Assembly (NCBI RefSeq): GCF_014805625.2 | Contig: NW_023998415.1 | Coordinates: forward strand, 17,993,682-18,057,681 | Length of the DNA stretch: 64,000 nucleotides | Direction of reading: 5' to 3' | Source: Glossina fuscipes | Lineage: Eukaryota; Arthropoda; Insecta; Diptera; Glossinidae | Part shown: positions 38,196-51,945 of the stretch, one piece after another | Position numbering within the stretch: position 1 is the stretch's first letter | How the letters are laid out: the number at the start of each line of letters is the position of its first letter | Translations under genes and position numbers: made by a program | The notes under the pieces: model-generated | Database searches by the model: none | Seen by the model: only the letters and a program-made list of their open reading frames with translations | What the model was told of the DNA's origin: nothing

Positions 38196-38831
38196 TATAT
38201 ATATTTTTTTTAATTATTTGGTCGAATTTTGCTTGATTCGAATTTTTAAAGACTTCGTTCTTCGTTCTGTACGTGTAAGTGACACTTTTTGCATTATTTT
38301 TCATTTATTTAATTATTGTTTCTCTCTTCTTATACGAAACTTGCAAACGAATTATTCAGCCGAAACATGATAATCTCAGGTAAAAGTCTCATGATATACA
38401 AAATGCAAATTTTTGTGCTAATATTACTTTGTTAAAAATTCCCATTAACATAGGTAATTACATTCTTCAAAATAAAAGGACAAGAAATTGTTGTCATCAA
38501 AAGAAGTGAGAGAAATGTATTTGTCGCAAGACGAATTCTCGCAACTCGACATCTCAAATAAAATGTTAAAAATATTTAAGTTTTTTCTTATGTTTTTATC
38601 TATTTATTGGCGCGTCGATCGGCCGATATTCCATTAAGATTTGCAAGTGCCTTTCAAACTTTCAAACCGATAACTGCTATGATTCTTCAAATATATAAAA
38701 TTTTCCCCTTTTTTTATTTATCTCTCGGTTATACAGACTATTACGGCTATGAGCCAATAATACAAATTTTTATTACGGACTTGGACTAAGAACAAAATGA
38801 ATTTTCAACTTTCTGTTGCGTAGAGAGAGAA

Positions 38832-38867
<36 letters not shown>

Positions 38868-41800
38868 CCCTATTTTGATTAAGTCAAGAATCTAGAAGAA
38901 TCTAGGGTTTGATGCCGCTTGCGCACCTATCGGAATGTTGCAAATAGAATGACATTTTTAACATATGCCCGGCTATTGCTCATGCACGCACACACATCCA
39001 CACAAAAGTTTGCGTTTATAGGCTCCTTTTATTACAATTACTAAATATTGTGTTTTAATTCAAAGGTAAAGGTTAATTAAAATGCTAAAAAACGAATAGT
39101 AGAAGAAGCGGGAAAAATAGTGTAGCTTTCTTGAACGAAACCTAGATACTCAACACATATAGTATGCGGATTTCCTGATGAGTATTGTGAATTTCATAGT
39201 GAATGTCTGTGTATTTTTGAAATATACAAACGCAACGGATATTAGAAAACATCAACTGAGAGTATTTATGAAAATTATTTTAAGACCAATACGTGTGCAT
39301 CAGAGAATCCGTGATAATTTTTTGATTAACGTAAGACGTCGAATCGATTTACCTGCGTATTCGCCGTCGACGGATAGCCGGCTTTAAGAGGCCATAAGAG
39401 GCGGGCGTTGCGTATCTCGAATGTATAATAAAGAAATTTATTTGTCAATAGGTCCAGCAATTGTGGCCTTAGAAAACGCTTTCTACTCTAAGAACCCATA
39501 GAGTCTATGTAGCCATTAGTGTCGTTTGTATCAATATGAAAGGTATTTTCACAGCCTTCAAAAGATACCCTACGCCAGACTTTTCGTCGTCTGATCGCAA
39601 AGTGTTTTACAACAACGTGTGGTGGGTGTATTTTTTAAATAGCATAACATTTCTGTGCATACATCAATATTCGTTTGTACCGTTGTCTCCAAAGTCTCTA
39701 CAATTTTACAAAATGTATCTTAAATTATTCAATTTTTCGTTTTTTAAAGTTATTCTTTTACACATCCTTCTTGTCATTCGTAACAAAAGCTATGCAGTTA
39801 GTTATTTATCAAATCCTTGTGACTATGGGATAACACACCGTAACGAATTTATATATTAAAACGTAAAAATGACAAAATAAATGATTTCTTACGCTTTTAT
39901 TGACTTGAAATTATTTAAGATCAATCAAGTGTAAAATTTATGCATGAAATTGCTTTGCAAATAAGTTATGTATTAAGATGAGCATGTAGTTGAAAATTCA
40001 TTGCTTTGAACACCTATATTAATGTAAATCTCATAAATTACCGATCCTTCGTTACGATATTGTTCGCAGATCACGCTTATTACCAAAAGCAGTTTACGAA
40101 ATATCACTTTTAGAAAATGTATGCGGAACGGACGAATACTGATTCAGAATAGACAAAAAATAGCATCACTGATGCATACTCTTGCGAAAGGAGAAAATTG
40201 GAATACTTGTCTTTGTCTTTGCCCGAAAAGAGTGGAAGTTCTTATCAATTGTGTGCGAATTTTAAATGCTTAAGTCACTTAAGTCTTGCACAAAATAAGT
40301 TAAGTTCAACCATTTCGTACATTTTTAAGATCGCGATACATTTTTGAATACTAAACATTATACGGTTTTTAACGCCTTAGAGTTGGATGGATGGCTTGCG
40401 CTATTTCGTAACCTTGTATAAGCAAACAGGAGAAACCAAAAGGGGGGGAAAAAAAAGAGAAACAAAGTATTCACTCATCTAGCACAGAGGTACACCCGCG
40501 ATCGGTATAGACCTGATTCAGGAGTCAACTCGTAAGTTCTTAAAAAAAGTGGATAAATCCAGTTCAATTTCCCAATCATACAGAGACATCGAGATTAGAA
40601 ATCCATATAAATACCTCGTAGATAATGGAGACGCTTTAAACAGAGATGATTTGATCGAATACAAGGAATCCTCTATTGAGTTGGAAAAATTCATAATTGT
40701 ATCTACATTGGCTGAGTTTTGCAAAGATAAAGTTCCTAGCGGAACGGTTTACCTTACCTGGTAATGCCACCGACTCAATTGTACCATTGATTAACTTAAT
40801 TAAGAAGGAAACACCAAGAGTAAGTGTAGGTTCCTCTAGTGATGATAGGGCTAGGAAAGGTAGTCTATTTTTATAAGGAGGTCAACGCGGTAAGCGGATC
40901 ACAAACAGAATTCCTAAAGACACGAATTCTAGTTGAATCTACTTAACACCCAGCCCCACCGAGGCCTACTCCACCATTGCTTTGCCTACCAAGCCCATGA
41001 GCAGGATTTTTGTAAACCATTTTTTATTTGAATTTAACACCATTTTTTTATTTGGATATTCATACATGACATTTTTATTTAAAAATGATATCATTTAAGT
41101 GATCTCACCCGAAAAAAATTGAATTCTGGAACAACACATTTTAGGCGGTTCTCCTACCTAAATCTACTCTCATTTCACCAATAACATGAATAATCTTTGG
41201 CATTAAAGTCGTTGAAATTCGTGGTTTATTAATGTGAATCAATGACTTAACATAACCCCAGAGAAAAAGGTCCAGCCGATCTATTTCCAGTTCACATCCG
41301 TATTTCTGCCGATTACTCAGTCGTTGAGCTTTCCTGTCAATAAATTGATTGCGTCAAAGGTATTTGGCATGTTGCGCAATTTTATTGAAACCACATATCG
41401 TCCCAGTTAAAATCATTTTATTCGCATAACCAAAAATCAATAATGACATTTCTGTAGCCTTACCCATTGACCCTAACTGAAATGAAAGCATTCCTATCGC
41501 TGAGGTGGAAGTGTGTTTCAGCTTATTAATGTTGTTGTTATTATTGTTAGTTTTATTACAATTCATATATCATTATTTTTTACATTTCTCAGTTTTCTTC
41601 ATTGGAAATTCCATGCATAGGCAATGGGAGAGATCCCCGCATATCAAGAAGCTATTGTCTATTTGTCTATTATTTTCCATTTTAGAAAAAAACCTATACA
41701 TACGATTGAATTTGTTGTTACCCTTTCGCCAGAATCTTCTCACCATTTTTTTATTACAGAACTGGAAACAATAACCCTCAAGATCTATAACCATTAAGTC

Positions 41801-41888
41801 TAACATTGCTTGGTATTGGTTCTCTATTCTCATATACATATTGCTTTAATACTCTCGACGCAAAAAATGTACTGAACCGAGTCGCAAT
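38196..41888. other. Intergenic, no gene recognised
   Basis: A (GA)n run lies at 38822-38867. Short plus-strand frames near 39178-39387, 39536-39859 and 40549-40764 do not resemble a known protein. The 40.5-41.0 kb stretch has somewhat more balanced composition and could be an old insertion. Confidence 0.45.
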
Positions 41889-41898
41889 TTTATTATGA

Positions 41899-41929
<31 letters not shown>

Positions 41930-42102
41930 TATTATTATAACTTTGGCCAGAGAATAAATTCTAGGACTAAAATCTTAAGGTGCTAGCATCTAGGGCTTTC
42001 GGCTTTATTAAAACCTCTACCGCACTTGAGATTTGAACCCACGACCATTGAGTTGCTAGTCGATACTCTTGCCTACTCGGCCACTCAGACGGATTCATTA
42101 TG
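41889..42102 (-). mobile_element. tRNA-derived SINE, full-length copy with target duplication
   Basis: On the minus strand the element starts near 42092 with a tRNA-like head. It has an A-box (GTGGCCGAGTAGG) and about 35 bases later a B-box (GGGTTCAAATC). The body then contains GTGCGGTAGAGG, GATGCTAGCACC and TAGAATTTATTCTCTGGCC, and it ends in a long (TAA)n tail (about 41898-41942). The head most resembles serine/leucine-type tRNAs. On the plus strand TTCATTATG (42094-42102) and TTTATTATG (41889-41897) flank the element and look like a target-site duplication with one mismatch. It was transcribed by RNA polymerase III when active and depended on a LINE for movement. Confidence 0.8.
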
Positions 42103-42711
42103 CCTTATCATTATTACCTTTTGATTTATAATCACTGAGCAAGTAACATTTTTGTCGCAGTTTTTCTTGGCTTTGTCATCATGGTTGAAGTCAATTTCTC
42201 AATTTTCAATAACTTTTTGTGATGCTTTTATACTTTTCACTATATTTTTGCTATTCATTTGCTATTTACGAAACCTGAGGCATTTATACCTACCTAGCGA
42301 GCAATGTTCAATTGTGTACGCGCTGTTTAAAAAGGCGAGTCTTATGAATTTACTAAGTGTTGGTAAATTTATGGCACTTTATAATGCAGTATTGATTGAC
42401 TCTGCTAGACTCTTGATTTTGCGTTACATGTTGTCGTTTTTCGGATAGATCTGGCAGATTCTCATTAGAGTGCTATTCCCAGGACCTAATTTCCCATGTA
42501 CGTACACTTTGTACACTTTACATATCATTCATTCGAAAATAGTAAATTAATCGTAGTTTCGTTGTTTTCATTCTTCTCTATAGGAAAATTTACCTTCTGA
42601 GTCTGCATACACTAAGTCATATGTAGTTTATTTATTCTCATACAATATCTCATAGATGCCATCATGTAGATATAAATGAAAATCTGTCATTTTTATATAT
42701 TACATATAGTA

Positions 42712-43136
42712 CATGGGTCAAAAACTCCCGGAACGTAAGGACAAAAAGAATTTTCTTTTTGAATGATACAGTCAGTCCAGTACCAATATATATTTTATCG
42801 AACGACTCGTAAATGCCCTCTAGTTTCTGCGATGAACTATGCTTTTTGATACAAAACTTGCCAGATCCGCGAATATGGCGGGTACGGGAGTAATTTTGCT
42901 ATTGCGGTTATAGCAAGACAACCTTGCTGTGCTAAAGTTTCCATGCGAAATAGCGAGTACACTGCACTGCATTTGGATATCGTTAGGATGCCAGCTATCT
43001 CATGCATACTCATTTTTTGCTCATTGACTACAATGTTCAGGATTTTTTTGAGATTTTTTAACGTAACCATCTTTCATTTAGCGGTTCTTGCTTTCGCCAT
43101 CATCCATGTCCATGTGGATCCAAAAACTACCGGAAA
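42712..43136 (-). mobile_element. Internally deleted mariner-like element
   Basis: The minus-strand frame 43070-42837 contains KILNIVVNEQKMSMHEIAGI followed by LTISK, the helix-turn-helix of mariner transposases. Within 35 residues, after a frame change, the translation resembles the catalytic HDNAPAH...LPHPPYSPDLAP region (HGNFSTARL; the shifted frame gives LPYPPYS). The intervening catalytic domain is gone. CATGGGTC-AAAAACTCCCGGAA (42712-42733) and a similar CCAAAAACTACCGGAA string (to 43136) border the region, but in the same orientation rather than inverted. The copy cannot be functional. Confidence 0.6.
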
Positions 43137-46100
43137 ATCAACAAATCACTGAAATATTATTGTTTTCAATGGCGAGATGAGATTCCCATCACATATTCTA
43201 AGCCAATGCTGAGTGTGAAAGATACTTTTTTACAACAAAACGCAAGCGAATAAAAATTTGGATGTCTTTGGCATTATTTCACGTTTTACTACCTTCCAAA
43301 AAATAATATGGATTTTTTTTATCAGAGACGAAATCTATATGTCATTCCCAGAAATTACTGATATTCATGTTAACTTTGTGCATATGCATGTAAAACAATA
43401 GATGATATATGATATATTGACTTAATCAGAAAGCTTTGTTTGGTTTCGTGCAACGTGAACACATATCTGTTGTTTCTATATTTTATATTTACAGGCGTTA
43501 AAAAATTGACTAACTTTTCAATGCTTTTCTGTTTTTATTTTCTTCACTGCTTTGTTTTACTTTCTTTAAAGTTCATTGAACTCTGAACTCGTTATTTTCA
43601 ACTTCTATTACTTACAAAGGCTACTATTGTTCCCGTTGCTTCTATTTTTTCTGTTTTCTGTTTTCTTTATTTTTTTTCTTTTTTTTGTTTTTTTTTGTAA
43701 CTCAGAGGCAATGTGTCTGTATATGCGCTTGCTTGCGCTTAGGTTTTCGCCTTTTGTTCTCTCTCGAAGAACGCACTTCAGCCTTCTCAAGCTTACTCCA
43801 AACAAAATGTAATAAGAATATAAGGGCAAGAGATCTGAACAAGAAAAAGCAATTATTTATAAATTAAAAGTAAATTTTGAAATACTCAATAGCGAAATAT
43901 TAACAAAAAGTCTTGTCATATATGAGAAGATTTTCGGTAATAATTATGAAGAATAAATTTATATATATATTTTATCTATATATAGTGTTTATATCGATCT
44001 CGAGTATCGCGACTGTTATCGCTTCAATAGCCGCGACTAAAGCGACTAAAACAAGCAGACGTACAAAGTAACAGACAGATATTATTGAAGGGACTCAGTA
44101 TGCTATGTGGGTTAAGAATACGCCAAATTCTCAATCATTCCCCTAATGATTTAATTTTAAAATAAAATGCTTATTAAATTATTATTATTATTGTTAGAGT
44201 ACTTAAGCCAACGCAATTCGCATTTATACGATAGAGAGCATAATTTTTACTCTACTCGAACAAAATGTTGTCAGATGAGCAGATTTCGTGCAGTTTTCTA
44301 TCGACAATCTTTTCTCTATAGTTTGATAGGCACTTTACCATCTAAATTCCACGTCAACGATATAACAGCCAAAATTTAAATCTGGGAAGGATGTAAGCGT
44401 CTTTTCCAAATATCTTCAAGTGGAATTTTTTTTAATGTTTTTTTTATCATCAAATGTCTTTTGAACAAAGGAAAATGATGCAAACGTTGTTAAAATTCCT
44501 TGCATCGATCCAATACCAGTTTGCATTGTGTTAGCGATATCTTATGGAGGTGTTTGTGAACTATTTCTCAGTTTTAAAAAAGCAATGACAAATCCAAGAA
44601 AAGTGTTTAATTCGTTCGCGTTCGGTTGTGTTCGTGTAAACATAGCTCGGTCACAATTTCACTTGGCAAAGAGTTCTTTCACAATGTTATTGACAACGTT
44701 GTACGTCTGCGAATGCGGTTAATGGTACAGACGTTTTTCATTATTTCGGACGTTTCGATTGTTTGAATCGACCCATATACATATTATTGCGCATATTTCA
44801 TTCATTTCATTCAATTTAGAATGATTTCATCTTATTAATACAGAATTCTATTGCAAGCGAACATGAGTTCATTGCTAGTTTAAAATAAATTAAAAAATAA
44901 CAAATGAGTAAATCAATAAAAGCTTAACAGCCATTTATCGCAATTGGTTTTTCATATATGTGCATGTAATCCTTTTAAGGCGTTTCAATCTTTATGCGAT
45001 AATAAGCAAGACCGCACTGAGCATACTCGCTCATAGATTAAAGCTATTTAATTAACTAATTACGTAATAAATAAATTAAAATGATAAAAGAAGAAAAACA
45101 GAGCTCGCAAACTAGAGCGTGAACGGAGAGAATCAAAAAATTTACAGATGAAATATTAAGTAAATGATATTTTTTAAAAATAATTTTCCTGATATAAGAC
45201 TTTTTTGACGACTTTTCTCTGTTCTGAATATTGAATACATCTTAGATCAGTAACATAATTATTCTGACTTCGTTCGCTCACTCACTGATTCACTCAATAA
45301 TTCATATGCAAAAGGTTACAAAAATTTCAATGTATTTATGCACTGCACCAGCTCAGCATTGAAAAGCGATGACAATAACAATAATAAGCTTATCATGTAT
45401 TATATAAGTAAGGACGCAACTAAAGGAATACCGTTACGCATTTGTTTCCCGTGGCGTGAAGTACGTGAAGACGGTCGTCCACGTGAAAGCTTAATATAAA
45501 ATAACAATGCATTAGCAATATGTATTAACTCGGTGCAGCATTTCAATTGTATAACAACGTACGCAACGAAAGTATCAGTTTGCTCACAACTTAATCTCAT
45601 TGGAACGGTTAGTTATGCGTTGGTGTATAATAAAAGTTCAAGGTGCATTAATTACCTGCAGGATATATCGCATACATATCCACATAATAATAAACGCTGT
45701 AGTTTATCCCAAACAATTGCACATTAACATAAACACTTACAAACGAAAAAAAAAATAAATAAATAACAGATGTATATGTAGATATTTTTAGCATAGATAG
45801 GAAGGTCGATGCACTACATCTACTTCGTTATCGTATACTTTATGTGTTTATGCCATACTTTTCAATAATTTGGGAACATCTCGTTAATTCTTAGTTGATA
45901 TTCGAGCTACATTTCAAATATCTTCGAAAACCGTACAAAGTCTATATTTCTAATTAATGTTCAATACTGAACCGATTTAAGCCATGTGTCCGGACCGTCT
46001 ATGCTGATGTGCATAACATAAACTGAGAATATCTCCGAGTTTCGCTTTTTTTCTTATTCCTGATAGACTACAACAGATACGTAATAAAAATTTCCATTTC

Positions 46101-46906
46101 TTTTACATCAAAGTGGAAAAGATCAGCCAAGGCCCAACCTAACAGAGTTGCAAATTTATCTGTTTCTGAGATAATGGTGAATATATGGTGAATACAAAAG
46201 ATTCCCTTTTCTGCTTGATTTCAGTAAATGGCGGCGCATGATGGAACAAGGATTTGTTCCGCTAAATCCAAAGCATGGAAAGTTGCGGCAGCGGTCAAGA
46301 TAATCATTAATATCATTTCTTTGCATAAAAGCACTAACCATCTACCCATTCAGGTTTATATATATGTATGTATTGATGAACGCGTCCTAATATTTGTCCC
46401 TAATTAATTGATTTTGAGCTTAAATTTTCTCCTTGAAATGAGTACTCAAGTCATTTTTGATTATGATTTCAACACGCGACGGCATACCTCTGACGGACAG
46501 ACAGAGGTAGGGCTGCATGAATTGAAGGAAAGAGAAACGATTCATTCATTCATTCATTAAAAGTTAAAAGTGATATATTTTCTCTCAGCTGTAATACCGT
46601 AAATATTGTTATGAAATTCGCTTCTAGAAAATGCCTTAGCTGGAATCAACTGGACTTGCGATTTCCGTAACAATATTAATTGGAAATTTTGACGGCTTTA
46701 AATGAAACTTCATTTTTTTTTTTTTTGCTTTGATAACATTTTTCAATATGCTGAATATATATATATATTTCTCTGCTTGTATGTATGTATGTTATAATAT
46801 TCATATACATATATATGTGTGTATATATGCTTACATAGAATTATATATTTTATTATATCTATACTATATTTTAATGCATGATTAATAAACAAAATGAGTA
46901 TGAGTA

Positions 46907-46958
<52 letters not shown>

Positions 46959-49900
46959 ACACACACAAGTATTCATTTATCATTCTTATATAAATCCTGT
47001 ATTTTTATATATATATATATATATTTCATTTATATTTATTATTACATATATTAATAAGTATTGGTTATAATTATTGCATAAAACAAGTCTCACAATATTA
47101 ATAAGATTTGTAATGCTTAGATTTATAATTTTTTTTCGAGTTTATAAATATATATATATATGTTTCATTTTTCTTTTTTCTTTTTTGCAAATAATAACAT
47201 AAAAATATTATTTGTTATACATCTATGCATGTACGCATTAAGAATAAAATGAGAAAATATTTAAAAAGTTTTCAAAACACTCGACGCTTTTATTATTAAA
47301 AACAATAAAATATTTTTATATCCACCATGTAAGTGTAGTCTTAGCAGCCCGTTTGTAAAATCAAAAAGCCCATATATCACACAATCTGCGATTTTCTGCC
47401 ATATATACTAGCGTTAAAAATTTTGAAACTATTCGTCTGTCCGTTCGTACATCTGTTCTTGGAACTTTCAAAATTTCCAAAGTTGAAAACATAAAAACTA
47501 AAACTAAGCATAGACACGCTTAGTTTAATTCCAAAGACCAGACTTTAAGTTAGGGATATTGTCATCAAGACAACTATTGATTATAATATGATAAGAGACA
47601 GACAAGAAATACTTGATGCCTAGTTTTCGATAAAGATAATCTCAGCCGAACATAGTTAAGCCGGTAATGCAAAGAATAAAAGGAAGTAAGGTTGGTTTAG
47701 GTTAAAAACCAAGTGGTCGAGTCGCTTAACAGACACACCCAGGATTAACAATAGCTTTTACTATTATTATTGTTTAAATAATATTTAGCAGGGATGATGG
47801 CTATCTTCGGTTAAATAAAGCTCTTCGTCGTTTCATGTAAAAACACCAAAAAAAACAAATGAATAGTTTTTCAATTCATTAAAAAATCTTTTAATCTTTT
47901 ATGTCCTTTTCAATTGTTTCGAACAAACAAATAAATAGTTTTGATACGTGAGGTTTCTTTCGTATTTGTTTTTAGAAAAATCTGCATATTTTCGCTTTAT
48001 ATGCAAATATTTTTTCCATATAATAAAAAAGAATACGTTGTTTTTTTTTTTTTTTTTTGTTTTTGTTCTTTGTTTTTTGTTTTTTTGTTTTTTTTTTTCT
48101 TTCTGTAACTTTCCGTTGTAAAAAAGACAGGGGAAGCGTTTTTAATTGTCTACGATTTCTAAAATTTTGTACAATTACTCTGTTCTTCTATGCCGTTTAA
48201 AAAAAAAAAAAAAAAAAAAATATTTTTTTCTAAATTTCACATCATTATTATGAGACTATAGGTTATAAGCAACAAAAGAGAATAAAAAACGAAAAATAAA
48301 GATTAAAAAGATAAAAAGAAAGGATCAAAAGCATACGTGTTTACGATTTATTAAATTCTACTATCTTAACTATAATGTATTTTAGTTTAACAATTTTTTT
48401 GTTTATTTTGTTGTCAATCAAATTGATTTCTAGCGGCCTTTGAAGGGCATTTTGAAATTTTTACTAAACATTTTTAATATAACCTTTTTTTACATATTTC
48501 TTTTTTTTTTTTTGTTTTTTTGTTTTTTTTTTTTTAAATTATTAAAAAACTTTAAGGGTTTTTCGGCATATAATTTTTTATTTCATTGTTTAAAGCTTTA
48601 GTTAGGTTGTTTTGCTTTTATGCACGCGTTCACTTAAAGTCTAAAGATTGATCATGTATAAAAAAGAAAACAAATATCCGTTAAATGAAATACGATGTAA
48701 AGCAAGAGAGTCCTCCGTCTTAGCAAAATAATTAAGTGAATTGTTTTAAATTTACTTAGTTCGTCAGGTCTGTGCACAGAAAGCTTATATCCCTTTAGTG
48801 AATAATCATTTTTCCAAGTCCAAGTTTTCGCAATATTTTTATTATCGTTATCGTTGAAGAAAACCCAGGTATTGCTTATTGAACTCAAGGCCATGCAACA
48901 GTAGCTCCAGGACAAATCAACTAATAATACTTTTTATTCTTTTTAATCTGCTGCTTTTTTTTTTTTTTTTTGGGTGTATTTTCACTTCATTCTTATTGCT
49001 TCGCGCATGCTCCATTATTATTCATAATGTTTTTCAAGTGCATCGAGAATCATTTCTTTCGCAATTTATTGTTGATGATTATTCTTGATGAAACTCCGAT
49101 TTATTTCAAAAAATAAAACTGCGACCTGTTAGATGTCTAAAGCGTTATTCAAAGCGTTGACCTTAATTTTGTTACAGCTATTTGCGAAGACAAGCATTTA
49201 ATAAAGAGAAAACTTTATACCAACGCTCTGTTCAACAAATTCATTAACCCGATATGGCGCGCGAGCTGCACATGAAGCTACCATAAACAAGCTAAAGCTA
49301 AAGTAGGCCATTAAGTTAAGTTATAGTAAAGTTAAAGAACACGGTCATATTGAGGCTAGCCGTTCGACGAATATGTCCTATACGAGCATATATGATGATC
49401 GCTGGAAAGGATAATAAGTAGAGAAGAAGCGAAAATGGAAGGAATGTTTACGTGTTGGAAACGGAAATTAAAGAAGGCATAGTCTAAGTAAGGTATCGTC
49501 CTGTAATACATTTAAATGAGGTTTCTTTTTGGCTCCATAAAACGCACACTACGGAACTGCCTAGTCTGGAGATCGCTGTTTTTGTTATAAATGATCATCT
49601 GATATATTCCCGTTCGAGGATTGCCAAGCAAGACTTGAAAGCTTCTACACCGGCACGCGAATTCTATTCCATTTGCAGACATACGTGCGCGATATAAATG
49701 GCGCATATATCAGCCAACGTACTTTTGCACCGCTTTAAAAAGTCTTAAGCTTTTAATGCCCTTCTCTCAAAAAACGTATGCTGTCCAATGGACGTTATTT
49801 CGTATGCTCATGTTCCGCATGGCAGGAATTGACGATTCTCCTACATTCTATACCTGCATCATTTTCGTTGACGCGATCACCGGCAGTATTGTGTTTTGAT

Positions 49901-51320
49901 AATATTGCAACTAACCTATTTTCCTGATACCCTTTACATATATAATAAGATGGATGTTTAACATGTCACTCGTTTTGTGCCTTGATATTGCTCGGTCGTT
50001 TTTTTTTTTACAGAGGATCGGGCCGCACAAAGTGCTATCATCAACAAATGAATAAGTAGGGCCTCCTGTCGCGCATCCGGAATTCGCAATGAATATTAGG
50101 AAGAGAATGCTGTAATATTCCGGTATTTAAGGGGAATTCTTTGGAAATAAAACAGTGCATACAGTTTTCATAGTTTGGAAAATGTCTATGTGGAGAACGT
50201 CTGCTCCCTGAGTACCACCTCTCGCGACTTATTGTAGTGATTGCTGTAAATCAAAATATACAGGAACTCGAAATATTTAGATTCCTAGATCGGTACAATG
50301 CGCATATACTTTTGATCGATTTGGTATTCAGAGAGTAGTGAGACCCATTATTATGAGGGGTATACCTGTAAAAACCTATTACGCCAGCGATCACTAAGCA
50401 GTAGAGCCTACGGGCGGACATCCACATAAAACCCATAAAGACATCTGGCTGAACCTGACCTGTTGTCTTAAACATGTAAACCTATTTCATTAATTATGAG
50501 GATGTAAGTTAGTTGATCGAAACGACTTTTATGTTGAATTTTACTTGTAAGAGTATTTGGGGCGGATTATGACCAAAGCATTTCGGAAACAACATGACAT
50601 ACATGTCAAGCTTCAGTTTTCCTTTTCAATTTTTTCTATAATGAGCAATCTATCACGAAAGAGGGCAAATAAAAATACCGATAAGTAGAGAAAAATGTTA
50701 TAAGATTGCAATTACGTTTCCAACAAACGAGACAAGGCCATGACAATTTATGACAGTCTTTACTGCGCCCAACTGGCCGATAATATTTTTCAAATAAATT
50801 ATCAAATTTGGGTATCTGTAGCACATAGTTACAATAGGATAACGTTGCATTCCATAGAGCCTAAGGAAGACTCGATATGTAAAAATGAAAAGGAGCGCAG
50901 AAATCTTTCGCTATTTCTGCGCTTGGTATGATTATTTAAGATTCGCCTTGGGGGTGAATGCAGCTTGAGATTCTAATTAATTTAATGCAAACCGGATATA
51001 AGCTCTCCTTTATATTTAATCACTTTTTTATGTTCAAAAGGAGTATGTTAGGGAAACACGGTGATCTCGAGTGGTAAAGCTTAAAGAAGGAATGAACTGT
51101 AAATTATACAAATGTATTCGTATGTATTTATGATTCTATGTATGTATGTATGTATGTATGTATATATGCATATATAAATAAATTTAGAAACTAAAGCGTA
51201 TACTTTATAAGGTCTCTCATTTGTATTCAAATATTTACAATATAACTACACGCTCCTTCTTATTTAGTAGTTTTTTTTTTTTTTTTTTTTTTTTTGTATT
51301 TTCCTAAGGTTTGTTGTCTC
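43137..51320. other. Intergenic, no gene recognised
   Basis: This 8-kb stretch is AT-rich. It has extreme TA microsatellites at 46740-47160, poly-T tracts near 48041-48098 and 51271-51295, and a (TATG)n run near 51138-51163. The 87-codon frame at 48652-48915 (minus) and the frames at 49.5 and 50.3 kb show no recognisable domain. No RNA gene was seen. Confidence 0.5.
46740..47160. repeat. Extremely AT-rich microsatellite cluster
   Basis: Several TA/TATG/ACAC runs are clustered, including an uninterrupted TA run at about 46913-46949. The base composition is almost pure A+T. Confidence 0.85.
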
Positions 51321-51476
51321 TTAATTATTTGTCACTTGATATCTAGTTAAGTCCACAAGATGATCGTAGAGCAAGTCTTCGTGCGGTGTTAAACCGATCA
51401 TAATCCAACCGCAAATTGCGCCAATGCTACGAGCTGTTGATAGGCTACTCCACACAGATAAAATACTGTTGTTTAT
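51321..51476 (-). CDS. Tmem237: TMEM237-like exon 5 (terminal)
   Basis: The acceptor CTTACCTGGCAACAG precedes 51476. It encodes residues 682-732 with TM4 and the closing PHEDLLYDHLVDL stretch, then TAA. A poly-A tract (minus strand) lies 26 bases further on. Confidence 0.8.
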   Translation of the reverse strand: MNNSILSVWSSLSTARSIGAICGWIMIGLTPHEDLLYDHLVDLTRYQVTNN

Positions 51477-51908
51477 CTGTTGCCAGGTAAGAGACAGAAA
51501 TTATCATTTAAATATAATTAAATATTAATTATAATAATTTTTTAGAAATGCTTACAATCTCTTCTCGGGATATAGTTACGTTGGCATTATTATTATTTAA
51601 GTACAGTTTCTCATCTATTGAATCGGAACAAATAGTTAATATTATTGTCGCTACATAAATCATAGCGATAATCAGCCAGCGAAACGAAATTAATTCACTG
51701 GCGTTCGCTAAAGACCAACGACAAACATCCATGCTGCGTTACGAAATTAGTGAGACGATAAAAAAAGAAAGTCATTTACACTTGTTTACTTTTCATTTGA
51801 CATTTGCTTTGCGATATAAATAGCGAAGGTGAGTGAAGTTTGATTACAATAAAATGTTGTTCAGCTAAATGTCAAGAAATCGTCGAAATTCACTCTAAAA
51901 ACTAGCTA

Positions 51909-51945
<37 letters not shown>

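Noticed and set aside
47697..47760. Possible further SINE head (AAGTGGTCGAGTCGC)
   Set aside because: Only an A-box-like word matches. The B-box and the body blocks shared by the three SINE copies are absent.
48652..48915. 87-codon minus-strand frame with Trp-rich stretches
   Set aside because: It looks somewhat protein-like, but I found no domain, start context or flanking exons.
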